This document shows positions 27,063-35,878 of a stretch of 64,000 nt of DNA, piece after piece. Source of the stretch: Bradyrhizobium sp. 186 (lineage in GTDB: Bacteria; Pseudomonadota; Alphaproteobacteria; Rhizobiales; Xanthobacteraceae); the NCBI RefSeq assembly GCF_023101685.1, contig NZ_CP082164.1, positions 682,001 through 746,000 of the forward strand, in the 5' to 3' direction. A program made the translations under genes and the position numbers. Under the pieces are notes generated by a model. It was given only the letters and a program-made list of their open reading frames with translations. It was not told where the DNA came from and did not search any database. Numbering within the stretch: the first letter of the stretch is position 1; each line of letters begins with the position of its first letter.

Positions 27063-27103
27063 CCGATGAGATCGAGTCTGGCTGCAGCCGGAAAGAATGT
27101 GCG

Positions 27104-27222
27104 CTCCCTCCCTCGCTTGCGGGGGAGGGCTGGGGTGGGGGTGTCGCCGCAATCGAGAACCCCTGTGTGGAGAGAACCCTCACCCGGCGCTTCGCGCCGA
27201 CCTCTCCCGCAAGCGGGAGAGG
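27104..27222. repeat. Dispersed palindromic element, type P4 (copy 3)
   Basis: The left part CTCCCTCCCTCGCTTGCGGG and the right part CCTCTCCCGCAAGCGGGAGAGG pair with each other and internally, with GGTGGGGGTG opposite CACCCGGCGC. This is the second element of this type inserted between genes of the same importer operon. Confidence 0.8.
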
Positions 27223-27277
27223 TGCACCGTTTACTTGGCTTGCATCGATCCAACCAATTCTCGTCCGGGTTCAAGCG

Positions 27278-28180
27278 ATGAGCGAGCTTCCGTTGTCCGC
27301 GATCAGCGATGCGGCGCTTCAGGCCGCGCCCGCGACCAAGGCGCGCGGCTATTGGGCGACTGTCGGCCGCCGCATCCGGCGCGACAAGGTCAGCATGGCC
27401 TGCGCGCTGGTGCTGCTGTTGATCTTCGTATCCGCGATCCTCGCGCCCTGGCTCGGGCTGGAGGATCCCTACAAGGGCTCGATGATCCGCCGCCTTCGGC
27501 ACATCGGCACAACTGGCTACCCGCTTGGCACCGACGAGCTCGGTCGCGATATGCTGGCGCGGCTGATCTATGGCGGGCGGCTGTCGCTCCTCATCGGCAT
27601 CTTGCCCGTGATCCTCGCATTCGGTATCGGCACCTCGCTCGGCCTCGTCGCGGGCTATGTCGGTGGCAAGCTCAACACCGCGATCATGCGTACGATCGAC
27701 GTCTTCTACGCCTTTCCGTCCGTGCTGCTGGCGATCGCGATCTCCGGCGCGCTCGGCGCCGGCATCCTCAATTCCATCGTGTCGTTGACCGTCGTGTTCG
27801 TGCCGCAGATCACTCGCGTCGCCGAGAGCGTCACCACCGGCGTGCGCAACATGGATTTCGTCGAGGCCGCGCGCGCCTCCGGCGCCGGCCCCTTCACAAT
27901 CATGCGCGTGCATATCCTCGGCAATGTGCTCGGTTCGATCTTCGTCTATGCAACCAGCCTGATCTCGGTCTCGATGATCCTTGCTGCCGGTCTCTCCTTC
28001 CTCGGCCTCGGCACCAAGCCGCCGGAGCCGGAATGGGGATTGATGCTGAACACGCTGCGCACGGCGATCTACGTCAATCCCTGGGTTGCGGCATTGCCCG
28101 GCGCGATGATCTTCGCGGTCTCGATCTGCTTCAATCTGCTCTCGGACGGCCTGCGCAGCGCCATGGACATCAGGAACTAG
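27278..28180 (+). CDS. Dipeptide-type ABC transporter permease (DppC family)
   Basis: Inner-membrane permease of 300 residues. ATG at 27278 starts [14 protein letters not shown]; the longer open frame is repeat sequence. DppC hallmarks are the N-terminal [20 protein letters not shown] segment, the [20 protein letters not shown] motif (about residue 85) and the coupling loop [21 protein letters not shown] (about 195). Only three bases separate its stop from the next gene. Confidence 0.92.
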   Translation: MSELPLSAISDAALQAAPATKARGYWATVGRRIRRDKVSMACALVLLLIFVSAILAPWLGLEDPYKGSMIRRLRHIGTTGYPLGTDELGRDMLARLIYGGRLSLLIGILPVILAFGIGTSLGLVAGYVGGKLNTAIMRTIDVFYAFPSVLLAIAISGALGAGILNSIVSLTVVFVPQITRVAESVTTGVRNMDFVEAARASGAGPFTIMRVHILGNVLGSIFVYATSLISVSMILAAGLSFLGLGTKPPEPEWGLMLNTLRTAIYVNPWVAALPGAMIFAVSICFNLLSDGLRSAMDIRN

Positions 28181-28183
28181 GCC

Positions 28184-29245
28184 ATGAGTGAGAGCAATCC
28201 CTCCGTCACAATGCTGGAGCCGGTCGAGGACCGCGGCGGCGTCGCGCAGCCGCTGCTCCAGGTCAACGGCCTGACAAAGCACTTCCCTGTGCGTGGCGGG
28301 CTGTTCAGCGCGAAACGCACCGTGCGCGCCGTCGACGACGTCTCCTTCTCCGTCGCCAAGGGCGAGACCGTCGGCATCGTCGGCGAATCCGGCTGCGGCA
28401 AGTCGACCACCGCCCGGCTCCTGATGCACCTGATGCCGCGCGATACCGGCGACATCATCTATGACGGCATGAGCGTTGGCCAGTCCTTGTCGCTGCGCGA
28501 ATTGCGCCGCGGCATGCAGATGGTGTTCCAGGATTCCTACGCTTCGCTCAATCCGCGCCTCACAATCGAGGAATCGATCGCCTTCGGCCCGAAGGTCCAC
28601 GGCATGGCGGATGGCGCGGCGCGGGTGCTGGCGCGCGAGCTGCTGGGTAAGGTGGGCTTGCGCCCCGAAAACTTTGCTAACCGCTATCCGCACGAGATTT
28701 CCGGCGGCCAGCGCCAGCGCGTCAACATCGCGCGTGCGCTGGCGCTGTCGCCGCGGCTGGTGATCCTCGATGAAGCGGTCTCCGCGCTCGACAAGTCGGT
28801 CGAGGCGCAGGTGCTCAACCTGCTCGCCGATCTCAAACGCGAATTCGGCCTGACCTATCTCTTCATCAGCCACGACCTCAACGTCGTCCGCTACATCAGT
28901 GATCGCGTGCTGGTGATGTACCTCGGCGAGGTCGTCGAGCTCGGCCCGGTCGACCAGGTCTGGGACCAGCCGGCACATCCCTATACGCGTGCGCTGCTGG
29001 CTGCGATGCCGTCCTCCGATCCGGACCGCCGCACCGAGAAGCCGCCGATCACCGGCGATCCGCCCAATCCGATCGATCCGCCCCCGGGTTGCCGCTTTCA
29101 CACCCGTTGCCCGTTTGCGGAGCCGCTCTGCGCAAATGCGACACCAAAACTCACCGCGCTCGATAGAATGGGTCACGAAGCCGCGTGCTACATGGCGATT
29201 CCGGGTTCGGGCCACAGCCGCGCGCCGAGGGAGGAAACCGCATGA
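28184..29245 (+). CDS. Oligopeptide-type ABC ATP-binding protein (DppF/OppF family)
   Basis: Cytoplasmic ATPase of 353 residues. Walker [10 protein letters not shown] (about residue 69), signature [15 protein letters not shown] (about 170), Walker [13 protein letters not shown] (Glu-Ala instead of Glu-Pro, common here), and the C-terminal oligopeptide domain with [17 protein letters not shown], whose cysteines can hold an Fe-S cluster in this family. The stop overlaps the next start (ATGA). Confidence 0.92.
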   Translation: MSESNPSVTMLEPVEDRGGVAQPLLQVNGLTKHFPVRGGLFSAKRTVRAVDDVSFSVAKGETVGIVGESGCGKSTTARLLMHLMPRDTGDIIYDGMSVGQSLSLRELRRGMQMVFQDSYASLNPRLTIEESIAFGPKVHGMADGAARVLARELLGKVGLRPENFANRYPHEISGGQRQRVNIARALALSPRLVILDEAVSALDKSVEAQVLNLLADLKREFGLTYLFISHDLNVVRYISDRVLVMYLGEVVELGPVDQVWDQPAHPYTRALLAAMPSSDPDRRTEKPPITGDPPNPIDPPPGCRFHTRCPFAEPLCANATPKLTALDRMGHEAACYMAIPGSGHSRAPREETA

Positions 29246-29439
29246 CGAGACCAACGGCAAAAGAGATCAAGGCGACGGCCCAGGTTGCCGGCGTCCCCGT
29301 CGACGACGAGATCGCGACGCGCATCTCCAATTCCATCGGACCTGCCTTCGAGGGCTTTGCGGCCATCGCCGGCACGCTGCCGTTCGACCTCGAACCGGCG
29401 CTCTATCCGATCGCCCAGACTGCAAAGGTCTTGAAATGA
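29242..29439 (+). CDS. AtzG-like (DUF4089) small amidase partner
   Basis: Small protein of 65 residues, coupled on both sides: its ATG overlaps the ATPase stop and its TGA overlaps the amidase start. It is mostly helical with the pattern AGVPVDDEIATRISNSIG and TLPFDLEPALYP, resembling AtzG/DUF4089, the GatC-like subunit that binds and stabilises AtzE-type amidases in cyanuric acid catabolism. The match is from pattern and context only. Confidence 0.65.
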   Translation: MTRPTAKEIKATAQVAGVPVDDEIATRISNSIGPAFEGFAAIAGTLPFDLEPALYPIAQTAKVLK

Positions 29440-30851
29440 GCACCGAACCCGCATTGATGACACTCACCGAGGTCGCGCGTGCGATCGCGATGAAGCAGGT
29501 GTCCTCGCATGAGGTGACGCGCGCACTGCTGCATCGCATCGCGCAGTGGCAGCCGCACCTCAATGCCTTCATGTCGATCGAGTCGGAGGCGGCGCTGGAG
29601 GCTGCCGATGCCGCCGACGCCGAGCTCGCCAAGGGCGAGGTGCGCGGTCCGCTGCATGGCGTGCCGCTCGCGCACAAGGACATGTATTACGACGCGGGCA
29701 AGGTCGCGACCTGCGGCTCGCTGATCCGCCGCGATTTCGTCGCGACCACGACCTCGACCGCCTTGCAGCGGCTGAAGGACGCTGGCCAGATCCGTCTCGG
29801 CACGCTGCATCTGGCCGAGTTCGCCTATGGTCCGACCGGCCACAACGCCCATTACGGTCCGGTGTGCAACCCCTGGAATGTCGCGCACATCACCGGCGGC
29901 TCGTCGTCGGGCTCGGGCTCGTCGGTCGCGGCGCGATTGACCTATGCGGCGCTCGGCTCCGACACCGGCGGCTCGATCCGCATGCCCGCGCATTTCTGCG
30001 GCGTTACGGGACTGAAGACCACCTGGGGCCGTATCAGCCGCGCCGGCGCGATGCCGTTGTCGCAATCGCTCGACACGGTCGGCCCGCTCGCCCGTACTGC
30101 CGAGGATTGCGCGCTGCTGCTGGCGCTGATGGCCGGCCCTGACCCTGCGGATTCGACCTGTAGCCACGAGCCGCTGTCGGACTACGTCGCTGCGACCAAG
30201 GGCTCGCTGAAGGGTCTGAAGATCGGCGTGCCCGCCTCGTTCTATGTCGACGATCTCGACGGCGAGGTCGCGCGCGTGCTGGACGAGACCATCGCGGTGC
30301 TCAAGCGCGAGGGCGCCGACATTGTCACGGTCGAGCTGCCGGATCAGCGCCAATTGTCCGCGGCAAGCCAGCTCGTGCTCGCCGCCGAAGCTGCCGCCTT
30401 CCACAAGCGCTGGATGATCGAGCGCCCGCAGGATTACGGCCCGCAGGTGCTGATGCGGCTTCAGAACGGGCTCGCCGTTCCCGCCATCACCTATCTCGAG
30501 GCGATGCGCTGGCGTGGGCCTGCGCTCGCCGCGCACAATGCCGCCACCGCCGGCGTCGATGCGGTGATCGCTCCGGCCTCGCCGGTGCCGGCGCCGACGA
30601 TTGCGGAAAGCGACGTCGGCGGCGGACCGAACGCGCCGGCGCTGTTGCAGCGGCTGACGCTGTTCACGCGTCCGGTGAACTATCTCGGCCTGCCATCGCT
30701 CACCGTGCCGTCCGGCTTCACCAAGAGTGGCCTGCCGATCGGCATGCAGCTGATCGGCCGTTCCTTCGACGAGGCAACCTTGCTCACCATCGGCGCCGCG
30801 TTGCAGCGCGCGACCGACTATCACGACCGGATACCGAAACTACCGTCATGA
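29436..30851 (+). CDS. Amidase-signature hydrolase (AtzE/GatA-like)
   Basis: Cytoplasmic amidase of 471 residues. The Ser-cisSer-Lys triad is complete: Lys81 in PLAHKDMYYDAG, Ser156 in TGGSSSGSGSS and nucleophile Ser180 in GSDTGGSIRMPAH. ATG at 29436 overlaps the stop of the AtzG-like gene, and the stop overlaps the next ATPase gene, so it is firmly inside the importer operon. It probably hydrolyses an amide or carboxamide brought in by the transporter. The AtzG-like neighbour suggests a GatCA-type heteromer. The substrate is not determinable. Confidence 0.92.
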   Translation: MSTEPALMTLTEVARAIAMKQVSSHEVTRALLHRIAQWQPHLNAFMSIESEAALEAADAADAELAKGEVRGPLHGVPLAHKDMYYDAGKVATCGSLIRRDFVATTTSTALQRLKDAGQIRLGTLHLAEFAYGPTGHNAHYGPVCNPWNVAHITGGSSSGSGSSVAARLTYAALGSDTGGSIRMPAHFCGVTGLKTTWGRISRAGAMPLSQSLDTVGPLARTAEDCALLLALMAGPDPADSTCSHEPLSDYVAATKGSLKGLKIGVPASFYVDDLDGEVARVLDETIAVLKREGADIVTVELPDQRQLSAASQLVLAAEAAAFHKRWMIERPQDYGPQVLMRLQNGLAVPAITYLEAMRWRGPALAAHNAATAGVDAVIAPASPVPAPTIAESDVGGGPNAPALLQRLTLFTRPVNYLGLPSLTVPSGFTKSGLPIGMQLIGRSFDEATLLTIGAALQRATDYHDRIPKLPS

Positions 30852-31825
30852 CAAAGCTCGTCGAGATCTCAGGCCTCAACATCCGCTTCACCGGGGAGCG
30901 CACGGTCTTTGCCGTGAACGATCTCAGTCTCTCGCTCGGCGATGGAGAGGTGCTGGGCCTGCTCGGCGAATCCGGTTCGGGCAAGAGCGTGACCTTGCGC
31001 GCGCTGATGCGGCTATTGCCGAAGAAGCGCACGCAGATCTCGGGCACCGTCAACGTCATGGGCCGCGACGTGCTCGCCATGAACGACGAGCAGCTCTCGT
31101 CCTTCCGCGGCCAGACCGTGTCGATGATTTTTCAGGAGCCCGCGCTCGCGCTCGATCCGGTCTACACCATCGGCGCGCAGATCGCCGAGAGCGTGGTGCG
31201 CCACGAAGGCAAGAGTTATGCGGAGGGCCGCGCGAGAGCGCTGGAAATGCTCGATGTCGTGCGCATTCCCTCCGCAAAGCGCCGGCTCGATGCCTATCCG
31301 CACGAAATGTCCGGCGGCATGCGCCAGCGCGCGATGATCGCGCTTGCGCTCGCCTGCCGGCCCAAGATCTTGCTCGCGGATGAGCCGACCACGGCGCTCG
31401 ATGCCACCGTGCAGATCCAGATCCTGCTGCTGCTGCGCGAATTGCAGCGCGAGTTCGGCATGTCCGTCATCTTCGTCACCCACGACATCGGCGTCGCCAT
31501 CGAGATCTGCGACCGCGTCGCGGTGATGTATGCCGGCCAGATTGTGGAGCAGGGCACGCTTCGCGACATCGTCCGCTCGCCCGTGCATCCCTACGCCAAG
31601 GGCCTGCTCGCCTCCACCATCCACGGCGCCAAGCGCGGCGCACGGCTCGAGACCATTCCCGGCACCCCGCCCTCGCTGGCCGACAAGCCGCACAATTGCT
31701 CCTTCGCCCCCCGCTGCACAGTCGCGCAGCCGCGCTGCCTGGAGCAGCTGCCGCCGAACGTCGATGTGGGACCGGGCAGGGCGGCAAGGTGCGTGAACGC
31801 GGAGCCGCTCATCGCGCTGTCGTAA
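30848..31825 (+). CDS. Oligopeptide-type ABC ATP-binding protein (DppD/OppD family)
   Basis: Cytoplasmic ATPase of 325 residues, last gene of the importer operon, overlapping the amidase stop by four bases. Walker [10 protein letters not shown] (about residue 40), signature [15 protein letters not shown] (about 154), Walker [14 protein letters not shown] (about 176), and the C-terminal domain with [11 protein letters not shown]. Pairs with the DppF-type subunit; the splitting of the two ATPase genes by the amidase pair is unusual. Confidence 0.92.
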   Translation: MTKLVEISGLNIRFTGERTVFAVNDLSLSLGDGEVLGLLGESGSGKSVTLRALMRLLPKKRTQISGTVNVMGRDVLAMNDEQLSSFRGQTVSMIFQEPALALDPVYTIGAQIAESVVRHEGKSYAEGRARALEMLDVVRIPSAKRRLDAYPHEMSGGMRQRAMIALALACRPKILLADEPTTALDATVQIQILLLLRELQREFGMSVIFVTHDIGVAIEICDRVAVMYAGQIVEQGTLRDIVRSPVHPYAKGLLASTIHGAKRGARLETIPGTPPSLADKPHNCSFAPRCTVAQPRCLEQLPPNVDVGPGRAARCVNAEPLIALS

Positions 31826-32053
31826 TATCCGGGCAGCTGCCGCTGCGCTCCCGCAGCGCGCTCCTCTTTTCGCAAATCTTCTACGCCAGCATAGAGTTGT
31901 CGCGGGTCACCGGGAACATCCCGGCGAAGGCCGTTCTACTGTGCATGGGGTTGTTTTCGACTTTTTTGTTGGAGCCGGCGGGGAAGATGGGCATTCAGAT
32001 CCTATTCATCCCGGTTCCAGTTCCATGGGGCTGTTCAGAGAGGGACCTCACTT

Positions 32054-32323
32054 ATGTACATTTCCAATGAAGGCCTGCTTGTCATCCTGTTCGTCGGCCT
32101 GGTTGCCGGCTGGCTGGCCGGCAAGGTGGTGCGCGGAACCGGGTTCGGCATCATCGGCGACATCGTGGTCGGCATCGCCGGCGCGCTGGTGGCGAGCTTC
32201 TTGTTCCCAAAACTCGGCATTCACATCGGCACCGGGCTGGTATCCGAGATCGTCTATTCCGCGATCGGCGCGGTCATCCTGCTGCTGGTGGTGCGGCTGG
32301 TGCGCGGCGGCGGCCGGTTCTAG
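32054..32323 (+). CDS. GlsB/YeaQ/YmgE-family small membrane protein
   Basis: Protein of 89 residues with three hydrophobic segments rich in Gly: LLVILFVGLVAGWLAGKVV, GIIGDIVVGIAGALVASFLF and EIVYSAIGAVILLLVV. This is the transglycosylase-associated/GlsB pattern, a family tied to stress responses, function unknown. It stands alone on the plus strand with 228 bases before it and 261 after. AGAGAGGGAC upstream can serve as ribosome site. Confidence 0.88.
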   Translation: MYISNEGLLVILFVGLVAGWLAGKVVRGTGFGIIGDIVVGIAGALVASFLFPKLGIHIGTGLVSEIVYSAIGAVILLLVVRLVRGGGRF

Positions 32324-32584
32324 CGGCACCCGGGTTCAGTTGACCCAACTTTCGACCTCTCCCCGCCCGGGGAGAGGTGACATGTCTGCAAGAAAAAGCC
32401 GCAAGACTGTGAGAATCCGGACTTGCGTGCGAGGCCGGTCGGGGTAGATGTGGGCCATAGGGATCCCGGATTATTCGACTGCGTTGGGCGTGAAGCGCAA
32501 ACGCGATGTTAATCCGGGTCAATTACTCCTGAATTCGCCTTTGAAATCAGGGGCCTTGGCCCCCACCCGAAAGAGATCAGACTG

Positions 32585-34333
32585 ATGGCAGCCGTTCCCG
32601 GCCTCCGCCGTTCAGAGCTCGGTGACGCGTTGCGCGCTTGTCGCACGGCGTTCGTCGGCCTCGCCTTGATGAGCTGCATGATCAACCTGCTCTATCTGAC
32701 CGGGTCGATTTTCATGCTGGAGGTCTATGACCGGGTGCTGCCGAGCCGCAGCATTCCGACGCTGGTCGGACTGATCATCCTGGCCAGCGGCCTCTATATG
32801 GCGCAGGGCGTGCTCGACATGATCCGCGGCCGCATCCTTGGGCGGATCGGCACCGCGCTCGACGAAGCCCTGAACAAGCGCGTGTTCGACACCATCGTGC
32901 GCCTGCCGCTGCTGATCGGCAACCGCAACGAGGGCCTTCAGCCGCTGCGCGACCTCGACAATGTCCGCTCCTTCCTCGGCGGCATGGGACCGAGTGCATT
33001 CTTCGACCTGCCTTGGCTGCCGCTCTATCTCGCCATCTGCTTCGCCTTCCACGTCATGATCGGGGTGACCGCGCTGATCGGCGCCATCATCCTGGTCGGA
33101 CTGACGCTGGTCACCGAGTTCATGTCCCGCCAGCCGGCGCGCGAGGCGATGGGCCTTGCCGCGCAGCGCAACGATCTCGCCCAGTCCAGCCGCCGCAACG
33201 CGGAAGTGCTGGTGTCGATGGGCATGGCCGGCCGGCTGAACCAGCGCTGGAGCGAAGCCAACGAAAAATATCTCGCCGGCAATCAGCGCGCCAGCGACGT
33301 CGCCGGCGGTCTGGGCGCGGTCGCAAAGGTGCTGCGCATGATGCTGCAATCGGCCGTGCTCGCGGTCGGCGCCTATCTCGTCATCCATCAGGAAGCGACC
33401 GCCGGTATCATCATCGCGGGTTCGATCCTCTCGGCACGTGCGCTCGCGCCGGTCGATCTTGCGATCGCGCACTGGAAGTCCTTTGTTGCCGCCCGCCAGA
33501 GCTGGCAGCGCCTCAGCCGGCTGCTGGAGCAGATCCCGGCGCAGGCGATGCCGACGCAGTTGCAGGCGCCCACCAGCCGACTCGCGGTCGAAGGCGTCGC
33601 CATGGTGGCGCCCGGCGATCAGCGCCTCATCGTGCAGGATGTCGCCTTCGCGCTCGAAGCCGGCAACGGCCTCGGTGTGATCGGGCCGAGCGGTTCCGGA
33701 AAATCGTCGCTGATCCGCGCGCTCGTCGGCGTCTGGCAGCCGGTGCGCGGCAAGGTGCGGCTCGACGGCGCGGCGCTCGACCAATGGTCGTCCGACATGC
33801 TCGGCCGGCACATCGGCTATCTGCCGCAGGACGTCGAATTGTTCGGCGGCACCATCGCGCAGAACATCAGCCGCTTCGATCCCGAGGCCACATCTGACGG
33901 GATCATCGCCGCCGCCAAGGAAGCCGGCGTGCACGAGATGATCATCAAGATGCGCGAGGGCTACAACACCCAGGTCGGCGAGCAGGGCACCTCGCTCTCC
34001 GCGGGCCAGGCGCAGCGTGTGGCGCTGGCGCGCGCGCTCTACGGCAATCCGTTCCTGATCGTGCTCGACGAGCCCAATTCCAATCTCGACACCGAAGGCG
34101 ACGAGGCGCTGACCCGCGCCATCCGTGCCGCACGGGAGCGCGGCGCCATCGTCATTGTGGTGGCGCACCGGCCGATCGGCGTCGAGGCGGTCGACCAGAT
34201 ACTGGTGCTGCGCGATGGCCGCATGCAGACCTTCGGGCCGAAGGAGCAGGTGCTCGCCCAGGTGCTCCAGCCCCGCGTCGCGCCGGTAGCGCCGATCAAG
34301 ATCGTCAGCGAAGGCGGAGTGGCCAAACCATGA
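32585..34333 (+). CDS. Type I secretion ABC transporter (PrtD type)
   Basis: Inner-membrane export ATPase of 582 residues. About five to six membrane segments occur in residues 20-310 (opening with ALRACRTAFVGLALMSCMIN and LTGSIFMLEVYDRVLPSRS), and the nucleotide-binding domain follows: Walker A GPSGSGKSS (about 365), signature SAGQAQRVALARAL (about 470), Walker B FLIVLDEPNSNLD. It has no N-terminal C39 peptidase or C39-like domain, so it belongs to the PrtD/AprD group that exports proteins with uncleaved C-terminal signals. Its stop overlaps the HlyD gene (ATGA). The giant adhesin 13 kb upstream has such a C-terminal signal and is the only candidate substrate in the window. No outer-membrane TolC gene is nearby. 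Confidence 0.93.
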   Translation: MAAVPGLRRSELGDALRACRTAFVGLALMSCMINLLYLTGSIFMLEVYDRVLPSRSIPTLVGLIILASGLYMAQGVLDMIRGRILGRIGTALDEALNKRVFDTIVRLPLLIGNRNEGLQPLRDLDNVRSFLGGMGPSAFFDLPWLPLYLAICFAFHVMIGVTALIGAIILVGLTLVTEFMSRQPAREAMGLAAQRNDLAQSSRRNAEVLVSMGMAGRLNQRWSEANEKYLAGNQRASDVAGGLGAVAKVLRMMLQSAVLAVGAYLVIHQEATAGIIIAGSILSARALAPVDLAIAHWKSFVAARQSWQRLSRLLEQIPAQAMPTQLQAPTSRLAVEGVAMVAPGDQRLIVQDVAFALEAGNGLGVIGPSGSGKSSLIRALVGVWQPVRGKVRLDGAALDQWSSDMLGRHIGYLPQDVELFGGTIAQNISRFDPEATSDGIIAAAKEAGVHEMIIKMREGYNTQVGEQGTSLSAGQAQRVALARALYGNPFLIVLDEPNSNLDTEGDEALTRAIRAARERGAIVIVVAHRPIGVEAVDQILVLRDGRMQTFGPKEQVLAQVLQPRVAPVAPIKIVSEGGVAKP

Positions 34334-35664
34334 GCTCAATGGCGATTGGCGGCGGGAAGCCTGCCGCGAAGCGTACCGTGCGGCAGTCGATCCGGTTTCA
34401 CCTGATCCTCGGCCTCGCGATCGTGCTCGTCCTGGCCGTCGGTCTCGGCGGCTGGTCCTCCACCGTGCTGATCTCCGGCGCGCTGATCGCGCCGGGCCAG
34501 ATCGTGGTCGAATCCAACGTCAAGAAGGTGCAGCATCCGACCGGCGGCGTGGTCGGCGAGGTGCGCGCCCACGACGGCGACCTGGTCAAGGCCGGCGACA
34601 TCGTGGTGCGGCTCGACGACACCGTCACCAAAGCCAACCTCGCCATCGTCACCAAGAATCTCGACGCGGCACAGGTGCGCGCGGCGCGACTCCAGGCCGA
34701 GCAGCGCGGGATCGACAAGATCGACTTCCCGCAATCGCTGCTCGACCGCGGCAGCGATTTCGACGTCAAGACGCTGCTCTCCGCCGAAACCAAGCTGTTC
34801 GACGTCCGCGTCAACGGCCGCGCTGGCCAGAAGGCGCAGCTTCGCGAGCGCATCCAGCAGCTCAACGAGGAGATCGAGGGTCTCTCCGCGCAGGAGAGAG
34901 CCAAGGACAAGGAAATTTCCCTGGTGCAGCAGGAGCTCATCGGCGTGCGCGATCTCTATGAGAAGCACCTGGTGCAAATCTCCCGCCTGACCACGCTCGA
35001 GCGCGACTCGGCCCGCCTCAACGGCGAGCGCGCGCAGTACATCGCCTCGCGGGCGCAGGCCAAGGGCAAGATCACCGAGACCGAGCTCCAGATCATCCAG
35101 GTCGACAAGGACATGGTGAGCGAGGTCTCCAAGGATCTGCGCGAGACCAACGACAAGATCGGCGAGCTGATCGAACGCAAGGTCGCGGCCGAGGATCAGC
35201 TTCGCCGCGTCGACATCCGCGCGCCGCAGGACGGCATGGTGCTGCAATCGACCGTGCATACCGTCGGCGGCGTCGTCACCGCCGGCGACGCCCTCATGCT
35301 GATCGTGCCGCAAGCCGACGATCTCCAGGTCGAGGCCAAGGTCAACCCGGTCGATATCGACAAGCTCCAGATCGGCCAGAAGACGCTGCTGCGCCTCTCC
35401 GCCTTCAACCAGCGCACCACGCCCGAGCTCAGCGGCCTCGTCAGCCGCGTCTCGCCCGACGTCACCACCGACCAGCGCACCGGGCAGAGCTACTACACCA
35501 TCCGGGTCTCGATGCCGCCGGAAGAGATCGCCCGTCTCGGCGACGTCAGGATGATCCCCGGCATGCCGGTTGAAGCCTTCGTCCAGACCGGCGACCGCAC
35601 CATGCTGTCCTACCTGATGAAGCCGCTGCACGACCAGTTCATGCGGGCGTTCCGCGAGAAGTGA
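34330..35664 (+). CDS. HlyD-family type I secretion membrane fusion protein
   Basis: Periplasmic adaptor of 444 residues anchored by one N-terminal membrane segment (HLILGLAIVLVLAVGLGGW, about 27-45). A biotinyl-lipoyl-like beta region (VKKVQHPTGGVVGEV) comes next, then a long coiled coil (about 130-285), then the second lipoyl half (VDIRAPQDGMVLQSTVHTVG) and the beta-barrel with the family end motif GMPVEAFVQTGDRT. Translationally coupled to the PrtD-type ATPase. It would link that ATPase to an outer-membrane channel encoded elsewhere. Confidence 0.93.
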   Translation: MSSMAIGGGKPAAKRTVRQSIRFHLILGLAIVLVLAVGLGGWSSTVLISGALIAPGQIVVESNVKKVQHPTGGVVGEVRAHDGDLVKAGDIVVRLDDTVTKANLAIVTKNLDAAQVRAARLQAEQRGIDKIDFPQSLLDRGSDFDVKTLLSAETKLFDVRVNGRAGQKAQLRERIQQLNEEIEGLSAQERAKDKEISLVQQELIGVRDLYEKHLVQISRLTTLERDSARLNGERAQYIASRAQAKGKITETELQIIQVDKDMVSEVSKDLRETNDKIGELIERKVAAEDQLRRVDIRAPQDGMVLQSTVHTVGGVVTAGDALMLIVPQADDLQVEAKVNPVDIDKLQIGQKTLLRLSAFNQRTTPELSGLVSRVSPDVTTDQRTGQSYYTIRVSMPPEEIARLGDVRMIPGMPVEAFVQTGDRTMLSYLMKPLHDQFMRAFREK

Positions 35665-35680
35665 CGCGCGAAAGCGCGTC

Positions 35681-35713
35681 ATCCCGGAGCGCGCTTAGCG
35701 CGCATCCGGGATC
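35681..35713. repeat. Hairpin behind the type I secretion genes
   Basis: Inverted repeat ATCCCGGAGCGCGC-TTA-GCGCGCATCCGGGAT just after the hlyD-like stop. There is no T-run on the plus strand, so it is not a classical intrinsic terminator; it may be a REP-type unit. Confidence 0.6.
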
Positions 35714-35734
35714 TCGGGCCATAGGCTCGCTCGT

Positions 35735-35823
35735 GTAGGGTGGGCAAAGGCGCGCGGCGCCGTGCCCACCATTCTTCGTACGGCAATCAAGATGGTGGGC
35801 ACGCTTCGCTTTGCCCACCCTAC
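35735..35823. repeat. Dispersed palindromic element, type P2 (copy 1)
   Basis: An 89-base inverted repeat: left arm GTAGGGTGGGCAAAGG...GTGCCCACC, right arm GGTGGGCACGCTTCGC...GCCCACCCTAC. A second copy with the same ends is at 62278-62366. Confidence 0.85.
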
Positions 35824-35878
35824 GCTTCCTTGTTCTTGCTATAGTCCGAACCAAGCCCCGCAACTTGGCGCCGAACAA

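Noticed and set aside
31895..31935. EcfG-type stress promoter (GGAAC ... CGTT) upstream of the GlsB-like gene
   Set aside because: The spacing between the two boxes is 14 bases, shorter than the 16-17 expected for this sigma factor.
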